Position numbers and translations under genes: made by a program. 38,363 bases of DNA, taken from positions 1 through 38,363 of the forward strand of contig WFSA01000168.1 of NCBI GenBank assembly GCA_015486215.1. The letters run 5' to 3'. This stretch comes from Anaerolineae bacterium. GTDB taxonomy: Bacteria; Chloroflexota; Anaerolineae; Promineifilales; Promineifilaceae. The notes under the pieces were generated by a model. That model did no database searches. It worked only from the letters and a program-made list of their open reading frames with translations, and was not told the origin of the DNA. This document shows positions 1 to 7,203 of this stretch, piece after piece (positions within the stretch are counted from its first letter, which is position 1; every line of letters starts with the position of its first letter).

Positions 1-330
1 GATTTTACCCCTGAGGAAAAAGTGACACCCTATGGCATTTTGCTTCCTGACCATGGGCGGGTTTACATCTATTTGACTACAAGTCACGTTACGAGCGACT
101 TCATCGCAGATCGTTTTGAGGATTGCTGGCAACAAATAGAAAATGAGTTTCCAGATGTTCAAAAGCTAATCATTCATCAAGACAATGGGCCGGAAAACCA
201 TAGTCGGCGCACGCAGTTTATGGCGCGTATGGCGCGGTGGGCAGATCAATCTCAATTGACCGTCTATTTAGCATATTACCCCCCTTATCACAGCAAGTAC
301 AACCGAATCGAACAGGTTGCGAACGTATAG
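1..330 (+). pseudogene. Truncated ISAzo13-like (DDE) transposase fragment
   Basis: The frame is open from the first base of the window and stops at 330, so the N-terminus lies outside. The visible part matches the C-terminal half of ISAzo13/Rhodopirellula-type DDE transposases: a TPYGIL start of the domain, a TSDFI segment, the catalytic block HQDNGPENHSRR and the YYPPYHSKYN block. Right after YNRIEQ the frame runs into VANV and a stop, whereas family members continue with a W-rich helix and the final acidic residue region. The gene is therefore 3'-truncated and presumed inactive. It marks the edge of an accessory island (two toxin-antitoxin pairs and a restriction system follow). No terminal inverted repeat was identified at the break. 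Confidence 0.75.
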
Positions 331-349
331 TTATTTTTCACAGATGGCC

Positions 350-525
350 TTAGACAAAATGCAACGCACCTTTGAGGTGCGTCGCACTTGGGGCGACCAC
401 CTCCACATCCATCTCAAAAACGGCCGTTTATCCCCATCATCCACCTTTTCCACAGGCGCGTAATACGGCCGTGTGTGGGCGTTGATGATGAGGGCGGGCT
501 GTTAAAAACGGCCGTTTGTTGTTTA
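350..525 (-). pseudogene. Decayed 3'-end copy of the alanine-rich gene at 1329-2129
   Basis: Read on the minus strand this stretch is nearly identical to the last ~115 bp of the gene ending at 1329, including the stop codon (TTA at 350-352 on the plus strand). It encodes the same YYAP-EKVDDGD block but has lost one base just before the ACGGCCGT site, which shifts the frame. Beyond the shared part (about 465-525) it continues with sequence also present at 3145-3205. It holds a small hairpin, GCAACGCACC / GGTGCGTCGC (one mismatch) at 361-383. It is a remnant, not a gene. It lies just downstream of the BrnT/BrnA pair. Confidence 0.7.
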
Positions 526-577
526 AGCTAATCTATGAGGGATGAGATTGAGAGATTAAAATAATGGTAATACTGTG

Positions 578-850
578 TTATCTTGCCAACTCAATTGCTT
601 TTTCTGTCAGCCATACATTAACGAGTGTTTCCAATGAAATACCACGCACTTGAGCAAACGATGTAAGCATTTCACTCAATTCGGGGATGATATTGACTGC
701 TTTTTTTTGAGGGGCGATTTGAATATCAAATTGAACTTCATGCGTTAGCTCATCATAATCGGCCGTGCTGTGTTCATCCCAAAAATCTGCAATTTCTGCC
801 AATGTCTCAAATTCGGGGATTGGTTCTCGAATAACATCATTTTCTGCCAT
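578..850 (-). CDS. BrnA/CopG-like antitoxin
   Basis: A 90-residue acidic protein predicted to neutralise the toxin encoded just upstream. The start is placed at ATG 848-850 because AAGGAG sits about 10 nt before it; an upstream in-frame start would add 12 residues lying inside the toxin gene. The N-terminal half (PEFETLAEIADFWDEHSTADY) is the conserved head of CopG-type antitoxins paired with BrnT-like toxins. The C-terminal half looks like a short ribbon-helix-helix-type segment (EMLTSFAQVRGISLETLVNVWL). The toxin stop (837-839) overlaps this start by 14 nt, implying translational coupling. Such antitoxins usually repress their own promoter; no operator was identified. The toxin-first gene order is typical of BrnTA. 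Confidence 0.8.
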   Translation of the reverse strand: MAENDVIREPIPEFETLAEIADFWDEHSTADYDELTHEVQFDIQIAPQKKAVNIIPELSEMLTSFAQVRGISLETLVNVWLTEKAIELAR

Positions 851-1124
851 AGCGTTTTCGCTCCTTATTATCCATATCACGCGCACTGATAATCAACGCA
901 AAATTTCCTTTTTTGTAGATAAAAAACACAGACAAATATCGACTATCTTCAGTTTGTCCATAAGCTGCGTAGACATTCTCATCCCTTGACTTTCGCCCTT
1001 TGGAAATAAAACGGATATGCGGTGTATTAACAAACAGTTGCTCAACTTCATCTTGTAAAACACCGTGTTTAACAGCTAATTTTTCTACAAATTCATCAAG
1101 CCAAATAAAATCTATAATTTGCAT
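837..1124 (-). CDS. brnT: BrnT-family toxin (RelE-like ribonuclease fold)
   Basis: 95 residues. The family signature is at the C-terminus, residues 79-94 (ISARDMDNKERKRYGR), preceded by YLSVFFIYKKGNFALI. BrnT toxins are small RelE-fold ribonucleases that inhibit translation when free of antitoxin; that activity is inferred from the family. No clear Shine-Dalgarno sequence precedes ATG 1122-1124, so the toxin may be weakly translated relative to the antitoxin, whose site is good. The genes overlap by 14 nt. The pair lies between two copies of the 3' end of the alanine-rich gene, suggesting insertion as a cassette. No ACGGCCGT site occurs in the toxin gene. Confidence 0.8.
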   Translation of the reverse strand: MQIIDFIWLDEFVEKLAVKHGVLQDEVEQLFVNTPHIRFISKGRKSRDENVYAAYGQTEDSRYLSVFFIYKKGNFALIISARDMDNKERKRYGRK

Positions 1125-1147
1125 CGTATGGTATCCATCTTGTCATT

Positions 1148-1275
1148 AGTAAGCGGTCGCTCCCCCACTTGTTGCGGGAATCGGAATTCCCGCAACGGTC
1201 TGGCAGGTTCGGGAATTCCGATTCCCGAACCAAACACTGGACCAAACACTGGACGGGGGGAGTGACCGATTACTG
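1148..1275. repeat. Twin-hairpin palindromic element, copy 1
   Basis: Two perfect hairpins stand side by side. Hairpin 1 (1171-1196) has arms GTTGCGGGAAT / ATTCCCGCAAC and loop CGGA. Hairpin 2 (1206-1231) has arms GGTTCGGGAAT / ATTCCCGAACC and loop TCCG. The loops are complementary to each other, and the inner 18 bp of the two hairpins are reverse complements, so the pair could fold separately or as one long stem. A 12-bp direct repeat (CCAAACACTGGA, twice, 1230-1253) follows. The whole is bracketed by a 19-bp outer inverted repeat with 17 matches (1148-1166 and 1256-1274). A second copy is at 38261-38326. Confidence 0.85.
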
Positions 1276-1328
1276 TCATTATAACAAAATTTGGGAAAAA
1301 CGGCCGTTTTTTCTCCAAACCAGTCCAT

Positions 1329-2129
1329 TTAGACAAAGTGCAACGCACCTTTTAGGTGCGTCGCACTTGGGGCGACCACCTCCGCACCCACCTCAAAAAC
1401 GGCCGTTTCATCCCCATCATCCACCTTTTCAGCAGGCGCGTAATAGTATTCCGACCCGTAATTTCGCAACACCCGCCGTTGGCTGGGCGCGTCCATTTCA
1501 TACGTCGCGTACAGGATGGCCGCCCGCACCGCCTTGATCAATTTATCCGCTTGCGGACGCAGGGCGGCGACGGCCGCTTGCGCCTCATCATACGCCTTGT
1601 CCGCCGCTGGCAAATCGCCCGCTTGCGCCATGGCCGCATCGTAGACGACTTGCAATTCGGCGGCCGAGGGGCCAACGATGGGCGCGTATCCAGCGGCGAC
1701 CGCTTCGGCATCCCCAGCGATCAACGCTTCGGCTGCCAGCAAGCGTTCGCGCCGACTGTTGAACGTGGGTTGTGTGCCATCGCTGTTTAGACCGTAAAAG
1801 TCGAATATACGGGCGGGCTGCTCTTCACGCAGGGCGCGATGACGAACGGCCGTTCGTAGATGGCTGCTATACATTTTCAGCTTGTTCATCGCCGCCACGC
1901 TTTCGGCCGTTTCCGCTTTGCGGTTGCCCAACGCGGTTTTGACCGCGCTGCTGGCCGCTTTGAAAGCGTTGTAATGGGCGGTTAGATCGGCCAGCAATGC
2001 GGGGTTCAGCATGGTTGTGCCGCCGCCAGTTGCCGCGACAGCAGCCGCTTCATCGGTAGCCGTTTGCACAGCTTTTGCCATAAATGTTGAACGGGAAATA
2101 TCGGTACGGGGTGTTACATATTTGGGCAT
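1329..2129 (-). CDS. Alanine-rich hypothetical protein, repeated in this locus
   Basis: I do not recognise this family. The start is placed at ATG 2127-2129 (MPKYV) because AAGGAGAGG lies just before it; the frame stays open slightly further upstream. The 266-residue product is strongly helical and alanine-rich through about residue 215 (for example ALRPQADKLIKAVRAAI), with no signal peptide or membrane segment. The C-terminus changes character: YYYAPAEKVDDGDETAVFEV, then a tail encoded by a hairpin-containing sequence. Decayed copies of exactly this 3' end occur at 350-525 and 3101-3205, one on the far side of each neighbouring toxin-antitoxin pair. The gene contains several CGGCCG-core palindromes, unlike the toxin and restriction genes, so it looks resident. 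Confidence 0.6.
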   Translation of the reverse strand: MPKYVTPRTDISRSTFMAKAVQTATDEAAAVAATGGGTTMLNPALLADLTAHYNAFKAASSAVKTALGNRKAETAESVAAMNKLKMYSSHLRTAVRHRALREEQPARIFDFYGLNSDGTQPTFNSRRERLLAAEALIAGDAEAVAAGYAPIVGPSAAELQVVYDAAMAQAGDLPAADKAYDEAQAAVAALRPQADKLIKAVRAAILYATYEMDAPSQRRVLRNYGSEYYYAPAEKVDDGDETAVFEVGAEVVAPSATHLKGALHFV

Positions 2130-2246
2130 GAGCCTCTCCTTATGCGGTTGCATACAAATAAAACGATAGTGAATAGAGAGAGTATAGCAGGGGGAATTGC
2201 AACATCAAAATGGGCTGGCGGCACTGTTTCATGCTGAAATTCCATC

Positions 2247-2354
2247 GGTATCAGCGGGTCGATGGGGGCTACCTTGTAGAAATGAAGAGGTATCAGCGGG
2301 CTGATGGGGGCTAAATTCTGAAAATGAAAGGGTATCAGCGGGGTGATACCCTTT
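2247..2354. repeat. 42-bp tandem repeat, three units, each with a small palindrome
   Basis: Units start at 2247, 2289 and 2331, exactly 42 bp apart, each with GGTATCAGCGGG followed by a variable pair and GAT. The first two share GATGGGGGCTA and an AAATGAA-like end. The second unit contains ATCAGC GG GCTGAT; the third forms a longer hairpin (see 2327-2354). The array lies between the higA stop and the start of the alanine-rich gene, both on the minus strand, so it could be an operator region for the latter or spacer DNA. Confidence 0.75.
2327..2354 (-). terminator. Possible transcription terminator after higBA
   Basis: Perfect 11-bp stem AAAGGGTATCA / TGATACCCTTT with a 6-nt loop. On the minus strand, downstream of higA, the stem is followed by a T-rich run (CATTTTC), giving a weak intrinsic-terminator shape. 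It is also the third unit of the 42-bp repeat, so the terminator role is an inference. Confidence 0.45.
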
Positions 2355-2427
2355 CGTTTGGGGTTATTCTGAGCGGGAAACGGCCGTTTACATTCTCAAA
2401 TGATGCCACCGTTGACAAGTTGTGACA

Positions 2428-2742
2428 TCACGCAGGGACAAGCGGTGTGATATGAACCGCTTTATTTTGAATTGTTTGTGCGGCAACCCGTAAATCCACT
2501 GCCCGTTGTGCATTTAACCAAAACTCTGGCGAGTTACCAAATAGTCGTGCCAGCCTAAGTGCCATTTCTGGCGTAACCCGCCGACGTTCGCGTAACAACT
2601 CATTGATTGATTGGCGTGAAACGCCTATCGCTTTTGCCAGACTGGAAACAGTAAGATTATATTCTGGCAGGAAATCCTCACGCAACATCTCTCCCGGATG
2701 AGTAGGGTTGCGTTGCATACGAATTATGTTTGGAATACTCAT
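2428..2742 (-). CDS. higA: HigA-family antitoxin, XRE-type helix-turn-helix
   Basis: 104 residues. The N-terminal NPTHPGEMLREDFL block (residues 12-25) is the HigA/VapI hallmark. A helix-turn-helix follows at about residues 31-56 (VSSLAKAIGVSRQSINELLR), then MALRLARLFGNSPEFWLNAQ. It should bind and neutralise HigB and repress the operon. It is encoded 15 nt downstream of the toxin, the usual higBA order. The last ~15 residues (NKAVHITPLVPA) are less conserved. A hairpin at 2327-2354 may end the transcript. Confidence 0.92.
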   Translation of the reverse strand: MSIPNIIRMQRNPTHPGEMLREDFLPEYNLTVSSLAKAIGVSRQSINELLRERRRVTPEMALRLARLFGNSPEFWLNAQRAVDLRVAAQTIQNKAVHITPLVPA

Positions 2743-2757
2743 AGTTCACACCTTATT

Positions 2758-3039
2758 TTAATGATAGTCGCATACGTCAACATCGTAGGCATCCCCATCA
2801 ACAAACTGGAAGCAAATACGCCACTGGTCATTGATAGAGATTGAATACTGCCCTTTTCGATTCCCTTTGAGCGCATGAAGCCGATTGCCGGGAGGAACTT
2901 TCAAATCATCCACCCTTGCAGCCAGGTCAACATATTCAAGTTTACGGGCGGCTCGTTTGGCAACGTCGGGCGGGAATCTTTTTGCTTTACCTGTGACATA
3001 CAATGCCTGTGTGCGTCGATTTGCGAAAGATTTGATCAT
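2758..3039 (-). CDS. higB: HigB-family toxin (RelE superfamily)
   Basis: 93 residues, full length for the family. Recognisable blocks are the N-terminal IKSFANRRTQALYVTGK, the middle PPGNRLHALKGNRKGQYSI and the C-terminal INDQWRICF followed by DVDVCDYH. HigB toxins are ribosome-dependent mRNA endonucleases; activity is inferred from the family. It is the first gene of a two-gene operon with higA. The upstream region (3040-3205) holds a decayed copy of the alanine-rich gene's 3' end. The gene carries no ACGGCCGT site. Confidence 0.92.
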   Translation of the reverse strand: MIKSFANRRTQALYVTGKAKRFPPDVAKRAARKLEYVDLAARVDDLKVPPGNRLHALKGNRKGQYSISINDQWRICFQFVDGDAYDVDVCDYH

Positions 3040-3100
3040 ATACCAAATTGTAATCAGTCACGTTACACTTGTCAATGTGTATGTGGACTTTTTTGAAGGA

Positions 3101-3205
3101 GAAACGGCCGTTTATCCCCATCATCCACCTTTTTCACAGGCGCGTAATACGTCCATGTGTGGGCGTTGATGGTGAGGGCGGGGATTTGGGCAAACGGCCG
3201 TTTTA
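3101..3205 (-). pseudogene. Second decayed 3'-end copy of the alanine-rich gene
   Basis: On the minus strand this matches the copy at 421-525 across its length and the alanine-rich gene's end over the YYAP-EKVDDGD coding block. The hairpin and stop-codon part is missing. It ends exactly where the specificity subunit gene of the restriction system begins (stop at 3206-3208), so it may mark the insertion edge of that system. Confidence 0.65.
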
Positions 3206-4261
3206 TTATTTATTCATTTTGACCGCTAAGTATTTTTTTAACTTAGCTAATTCTAATTTCTTCATGTAATTTTCCATAAAATCATAATCAGGTTCGTTTT
3301 TTGCATTGATCGGAAGTGATATTTTTTCTCTTTTCATTCTTGTATCACTTATCTCTCTGTTAAAACTATATTTTTCTTTTAATCTTGTTGTAATCGTTGC
3401 AAGAAATAACAAAATATATTTATTAAATTTTTTATTTTCCAATTTCGTAACATGATCGCTTGCTACAAACTCGTAAGGTTGATAAAAACAAGCACCTACA
3501 CTTCCACTATTTGCAATGCTGAGACAATTAGAGAAGATACGAACATTCTCCTTGTTGCTAATAAAATTATCAACGCCATTATTGGTTGCTGTAGAAGAAA
3601 TATACGGCATTTCCCCAGCCCTATGGTCTCCTTTTTTTAGCCTTCTACCTCTTTGAATATTAGTAAAAATATCACTCAAAAAAAATTCTCGCCACTCTTT
3701 TCCTGCTAACGATACCACTTGTTCACTTTTTTCTAGCTCTGCTGTCCGATTAGAAATATAGTTTTTATACACTTCCATTATCTCAGCCTTTTGCTCCCGC
3801 ATATAGGCTTCCATAAATAAATAATCGGGTTCTCCTTTTAACGTTACAGGAAGTAGTAGTATTTGTTTTTTGAGACGAGTTGAATTAATAGTAAAAGAGT
3901 ATGAATACTTACTTTTATGCATACGTAAAGATCGTGTGATAAACAACAAAGTATTTTCAGATAGTTTTAACTTAGGTATCAAAATATTTACCTTTGTTCC
4001 TGTAAAAAATGGGAAATTTTGAACAAATGGTTCGGCAGTTTCATTCCCTATGGTTATAACTGGCCGATCAATATTAAGGTATTCTTCATCAAAATCTATA
4101 AAACCATCAAGGCCATTATTACTTTCTTTTCGCGTAATGTAAGCAGTTTTGCCAATATTTTTATCTACTTTATTTCCATCAATACTTTTACCAATTTTTG
4201 AATTAAACATATCCGCAATAACAAACTCTTTCCATTCTCTATTTTTTAATGTCGTTTTCAT
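3206..4261 (-). CDS. Restriction-modification specificity subunit (BcgI B-like)
   Basis: 351 residues in two similar halves. Each begins with an EW-EF block (residues 9-18, REWKEFVIAD; about 189-198, KEWREFFLSD), runs through a target-recognition domain, and ends in PDY-FME-YM followed by a helix. That is the layout of a type I-like S subunit with two target-recognition domains reading a bipartite site. It starts 2 nt after the stop of the methyltransferase-nuclease gene, so the two are co-translated. The 351-residue length is close to the B subunit of BcgI (about 340, from memory). The gene is strikingly AT-rich compared with its neighbours and has no CGGCCG core, both signs of recent transfer. 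The recognition sequence cannot be predicted. Confidence 0.85.
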   Translation of the reverse strand: MKTTLKNREWKEFVIADMFNSKIGKSIDGNKVDKNIGKTAYITRKESNNGLDGFIDFDEEYLNIDRPVITIGNETAEPFVQNFPFFTGTKVNILIPKLKLSENTLLFITRSLRMHKSKYSYSFTINSTRLKKQILLLPVTLKGEPDYLFMEAYMREQKAEIMEVYKNYISNRTAELEKSEQVVSLAGKEWREFFLSDIFTNIQRGRRLKKGDHRAGEMPYISSTATNNGVDNFISNKENVRIFSNCLSIANSGSVGACFYQPYEFVASDHVTKLENKKFNKYILLFLATITTRLKEKYSFNREISDTRMKREKISLPINAKNEPDYDFMENYMKKLELAKLKKYLAVKMNK

Positions 4262-4263
4262 AA

Positions 4264-6156
4264 TTACTCCGCATTCTCAAATAGATATCCCTTGTTCTGT
4301 ATTACCATATTAAATTCAAAAGAAAGATAGTTGATCATGGTTTCTTCAAAATCATCTTCTTTCGGTAATTCATCGTTAAAATAATAAAACGAATGTAACC
4401 ACTCATCTTTATCTGATATGGTAGTTTTTACCATGAACTTACTTTCTGCTGGAGCATCATGCAACCAACAATTAAGCAAATGGGATTTTCTCTCTTTTCC
4501 TCTTTCTGTTTCTACTAATCCAATGTGCTTATGAATTTCAAAACCATCGTCCTCGAAGTTTATAAATTTGCAATGCTTCTTTTTCGCATGGGGTTTGTGA
4601 GCTGTGAAAATAGCGATACAGGGGTTTGTTCCAATTCCGTAAAAAGTATCTTTATTTAGTGTGATTACACCTTCAAGTGTATGACTTTCTAAAATAGTTG
4701 TTTTTACTTGCCTGTCTTCCTTTGTCTTACCAACCATGGTAGATTGCGGCACAATCACAACACACCTTCCCCCGTCAGCCAAACCATCCAACAAATGTTT
4801 AATAAAACTAATCTCAGATAAATGAGCAGCATCTTTCCCTTTTCCTTGTGAATAAGGAGGATTCATAAAACCAACTGAATAATTACCCTCTCGTAGTTTC
4901 TCTGTAGGTTGTTTTAAAAAATCATTTTTTATAAGATTACTTTTTCCATCACCCCTTAAAATCATATTTGTTGTGGCAATAGCAAACATATTTTCTCTAA
5001 TTTCAAATCCATGTATTTTGTCTGCTTTTATGACTTTTCTTTCACTTGGCTTTGCTTGCTCAAGCATCTTGTTCATTGCGGTAATTAAAAAACCACCTGT
5101 TCCGCAACAAGGATCAAACACATTGTCCGTTGGTTTTATATCTGCTAAATCGCAAAATAGTTCAGTAATATGGCTTGGTGTTAAAACAACCCCCAAAGTT
5201 TGTCCATCTCCACCGCTATAACGAATGAATTCACCATAAAAACGGCCTAAAACATCTTCGGGTGAATTTTCTGTAATGCTTGAGTAAACATTCTTTTGTA
5301 GATATTCTGCAAAATATTTCAAAGGAGTTTTAGCTAATCGATCATCTACTTGATTCAATGAGGTTCGATCTTTAACAATAGTAAATTGACTTAAAACCTG
5401 CTCTTTTTTGGTCTCTGGTTTTACTTTTACTCTTGCCATATGCGTTGAGAGAGCGTCATATATCTTTTGTCCGTCAGTTTTTAAATCATCACCCGTAAGC
5501 GAACTCAAACTAAATGATTGTTCTTTCAAGGCCAGTAAAATTGCGGAAACAACAAGTGGCTTTTCGCTATCGCCAAGTTGACCGTAGTTTCTCAGATATT
5601 CATGTAGCTCGGATGACTTTTTTAGTATATCTTCAAGTTCAAGTACTTCCGTTGGTGTCTCATTCAATACCTGTTCACGATAGTATTTTTCAATATTGTT
5701 TGTTGAGAAATTTTCAAAATTTTCGACAGGTTGCAATAACGTATAACCATTCTCGTCAACAAAAACAGGTCTGATTATGTGATGTTTTTCGCTTCCAGAA
5801 CAACCAAAGGCAAAAACCTTCCTATACGAGCTTTTTTTAATGATCTCGTTGGCATAATGCACTGCGCCATTTTCTGCATAGCCTACTATCGACTTTGTAC
5901 TAGTCGATAATTCGGTTTTTTCATCGTCTTTATAATTTGCTTGTTGTTCAATATCGGCTTTATCTTCAATTACAATAATAAAACCTTTGGATATGGCCGT
6001 AAATTCTGGAAAACCAGTTTTTCCTGTTCCTTTTTTGGATGCAGTTTTTAGAGCGTCTTGAACTTCTTTAATATCACTTCCATTTGGCGTAAATTTAATT
6101 TGTGCTAAATTAAGCAATTTGCCTATAAAAAAATCTGTCTTTTTTTCGTTTCCCAT
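4264..6156 (-). CDS. Fused nuclease-adenine methyltransferase (BcgI A-like)
   Basis: 630 residues. The N-terminal domain has a PD-(D/E)xK-like nuclease motif: PE at residues 50-51, then E64-D65-K66 within IVIEDKAD. The C-terminal two thirds is an N6-adenine methyltransferase: motif I DPCCGTGGF (348-356) and catalytic NPPY (432-435), preceded by the type I HsdM-like LTPSHITELFCDL. Nuclease and methylase in one chain with a separate S subunit is the BcgI type IIB/IIG arrangement, and the length is close to BcgI A (about 637, from memory). Such enzymes methylate half-modified sites and cut unmodified ones on both sides. AGAGGT precedes the start by about 10 nt. The gene is AT-rich and free of the ACGGCCGT palindrome. 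Confidence 0.85.
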   Translation of the reverse strand: MGNEKKTDFFIGKLLNLAQIKFTPNGSDIKEVQDALKTASKKGTGKTGFPEFTAISKGFIIVIEDKADIEQQANYKDDEKTELSTSTKSIVGYAENGAVHYANEIIKKSSYRKVFAFGCSGSEKHHIIRPVFVDENGYTLLQPVENFENFSTNNIEKYYREQVLNETPTEVLELEDILKKSSELHEYLRNYGQLGDSEKPLVVSAILLALKEQSFSLSSLTGDDLKTDGQKIYDALSTHMARVKVKPETKKEQVLSQFTIVKDRTSLNQVDDRLAKTPLKYFAEYLQKNVYSSITENSPEDVLGRFYGEFIRYSGGDGQTLGVVLTPSHITELFCDLADIKPTDNVFDPCCGTGGFLITAMNKMLEQAKPSERKVIKADKIHGFEIRENMFAIATTNMILRGDGKSNLIKNDFLKQPTEKLREGNYSVGFMNPPYSQGKGKDAAHLSEISFIKHLLDGLADGGRCVVIVPQSTMVGKTKEDRQVKTTILESHTLEGVITLNKDTFYGIGTNPCIAIFTAHKPHAKKKHCKFINFEDDGFEIHKHIGLVETERGKERKSHLLNCWLHDAPAESKFMVKTTISDKDEWLHSFYYFNDELPKEDDFEETMINYLSFEFNMVIQNKGYLFENAE

Positions 6157-6202
6157 TTTCAGATTACCTCTTGTTGATTTTCGTTGTTCCCGATCTTTCC
6201 AC

Positions 6203-6226
6203 CTTTTTATAGTACCATATAAAAAG
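6203..6226. promoter_or_regulatory. AT-rich inverted repeat upstream of the restriction operon
   Basis: Arms CTTTTTATA and TATAAAAAG are separated by 6 nt, about 50 bp upstream of the methyltransferase-nuclease start (minus strand) and about 60 bp past the menB stop. Position and symmetry suit an operator or promoter element for the restriction operon. No controller protein gene is visible next to it, so this is only a candidate. Confidence 0.35.
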
Positions 6227-6283
6227 ATTCGGGGGTGGTAACTCGATGTCCATTCACATTTTGTCTGATGCTAACCTATCCGC

Positions 6284-7120
6284 TTACGACAACCACTTAA
6301 CATCCGAAAAATCAGGCTTCCGCTTCTCAAGGAACGCATTGCGCCCCTCCTTCGCCTCATCCGTCATATACGCCAAGCGCGTCGCCTCGCCCGCGAAGAT
6401 TTGCTGCCCCACCATCCCATCATCCGTCAGGTTCATCGCAAATTTGAGCATTTTGATCGACGTAGGCGACTTCGCCAGAATTTCCTGCGCCCATTGGTAC
6501 GCCGTCTCTTCCAACTCATCATGCGGAACGGCCGCATTGACCATCCCCATCGCCACCGCTTCATCCGCCGAGTAGTTACGCCCCAAGAAGAAAATTTCGC
6601 GGGCGCGTTTCTGCCCAATCATCTTCGCCAGATACGCCGAGCCGTAACCGCCGTCAAAGCTGGTCACGTCCGCGTCCGTCTGTTTGAAGATGGCGTGTTC
6701 CTTGCTGGCAAGCGTCAAATCGCAGACCACATGCAGGCTGTGGCCGCCGCCGACCGCCCATCCCGGCACCACCGCAATCACCACTTTAGGCATAAAGCGA
6801 ATCAGCCGTTGCACTTCCAAAATGTTCAGGCGCGGCACGCCGTCCTCATCGACATACCCTTGATGGCCGCGATTGCGTTGGTCGCCGCCGCTGCAAAAGG
6901 CGTAACCGCCGTCTTTGGGCGATGGCCCCTCGCCGCTGAACAGCACCACACCGATGCTGTTGTCTTCTCGTGCGTCCAAAAACGCATCGTATAGCTCGCC
7001 CACCGTTTTAGGGCGAAAGGCGTTCCGCACTTCGGGGCGATTGAACGCAATCCGCGCCACGCCGTTCGCTTTTTTATAGGTGATGTCGGTGTACTCTTTT
7101 GCAGTTGTCCAGTTGATCAT
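6284..7120 (-). CDS. menB: 1,4-dihydroxy-2-naphthoyl-CoA synthase
   Basis: 278 residues of the enoyl-CoA hydratase/crotonase fold. MenB closes the second ring of o-succinylbenzoyl-CoA in menaquinone synthesis. Family blocks are clear: NRPEVRNAFRPKTVGELYDAF near the N-terminus, FCSGGDQRNRG (oxyanion-hole region with the MenB-type GGDQ), VPGWAVGGGHSLHVVCDL, DVTSFDGGYGSAYLA and the C-terminal GRNAFLEKRKPDFS. AAAGGAGAA lies 5 nt before the ATG. It is the downstream partner of menD on the same strand. The 83-bp gap between them holds a long inverted repeat. The GC-rich codon use contrasts sharply with the adjoining restriction genes. Confidence 0.97.
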   Translation of the reverse strand: MINWTTAKEYTDITYKKANGVARIAFNRPEVRNAFRPKTVGELYDAFLDAREDNSIGVVLFSGEGPSPKDGGYAFCSGGDQRNRGHQGYVDEDGVPRLNILEVQRLIRFMPKVVIAVVPGWAVGGGHSLHVVCDLTLASKEHAIFKQTDADVTSFDGGYGSAYLAKMIGQKRAREIFFLGRNYSADEAVAMGMVNAAVPHDELEETAYQWAQEILAKSPTSIKMLKFAMNLTDDGMVGQQIFAGEATRLAYMTDEAKEGRNAFLEKRKPDFSDVKWLS

Positions 7121-7139
7121 GGTTCTCCTTTACTTCGGA

Positions 7140-7202
7140 AGTGCCAGGCACGGGGCGCATAATTTAGGGTAAATCAAGATCATTCGCCCCGTGCCAGGCA
7201 CT
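7140..7202. repeat. Inverted repeat between menD and menB
   Basis: Arms at 7140-7157 and 7185-7202 (AGTGCCAGGCACGGGGCG and CGCCCCGTGCCAGGCACT) match at 17 of 18 positions, with a 27-nt AT-rich spacer. Each arm itself contains the small palindrome GTGCCAGGCAC. The arm ends one base before the menD stop codon. It may act as an intercistronic RNA structure or be a mobile palindrome. Confidence 0.8.
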
Positions 7203-7203
7203 T

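Noticed and set aside
1112-1348. 78-codon minus-strand ORF
   Set aside because: It spans the twin-hairpin element and has no recognisable protein features.
2247-2354. Possible CRISPR array
   Set aside because: Three units with a 42-bp period, no spacers of constant length between identical repeats, and no cas genes nearby.
6401-6994. 197-codon plus-strand ORF opposite menB
   Set aside because: His/Arg-rich antisense shadow of menB.
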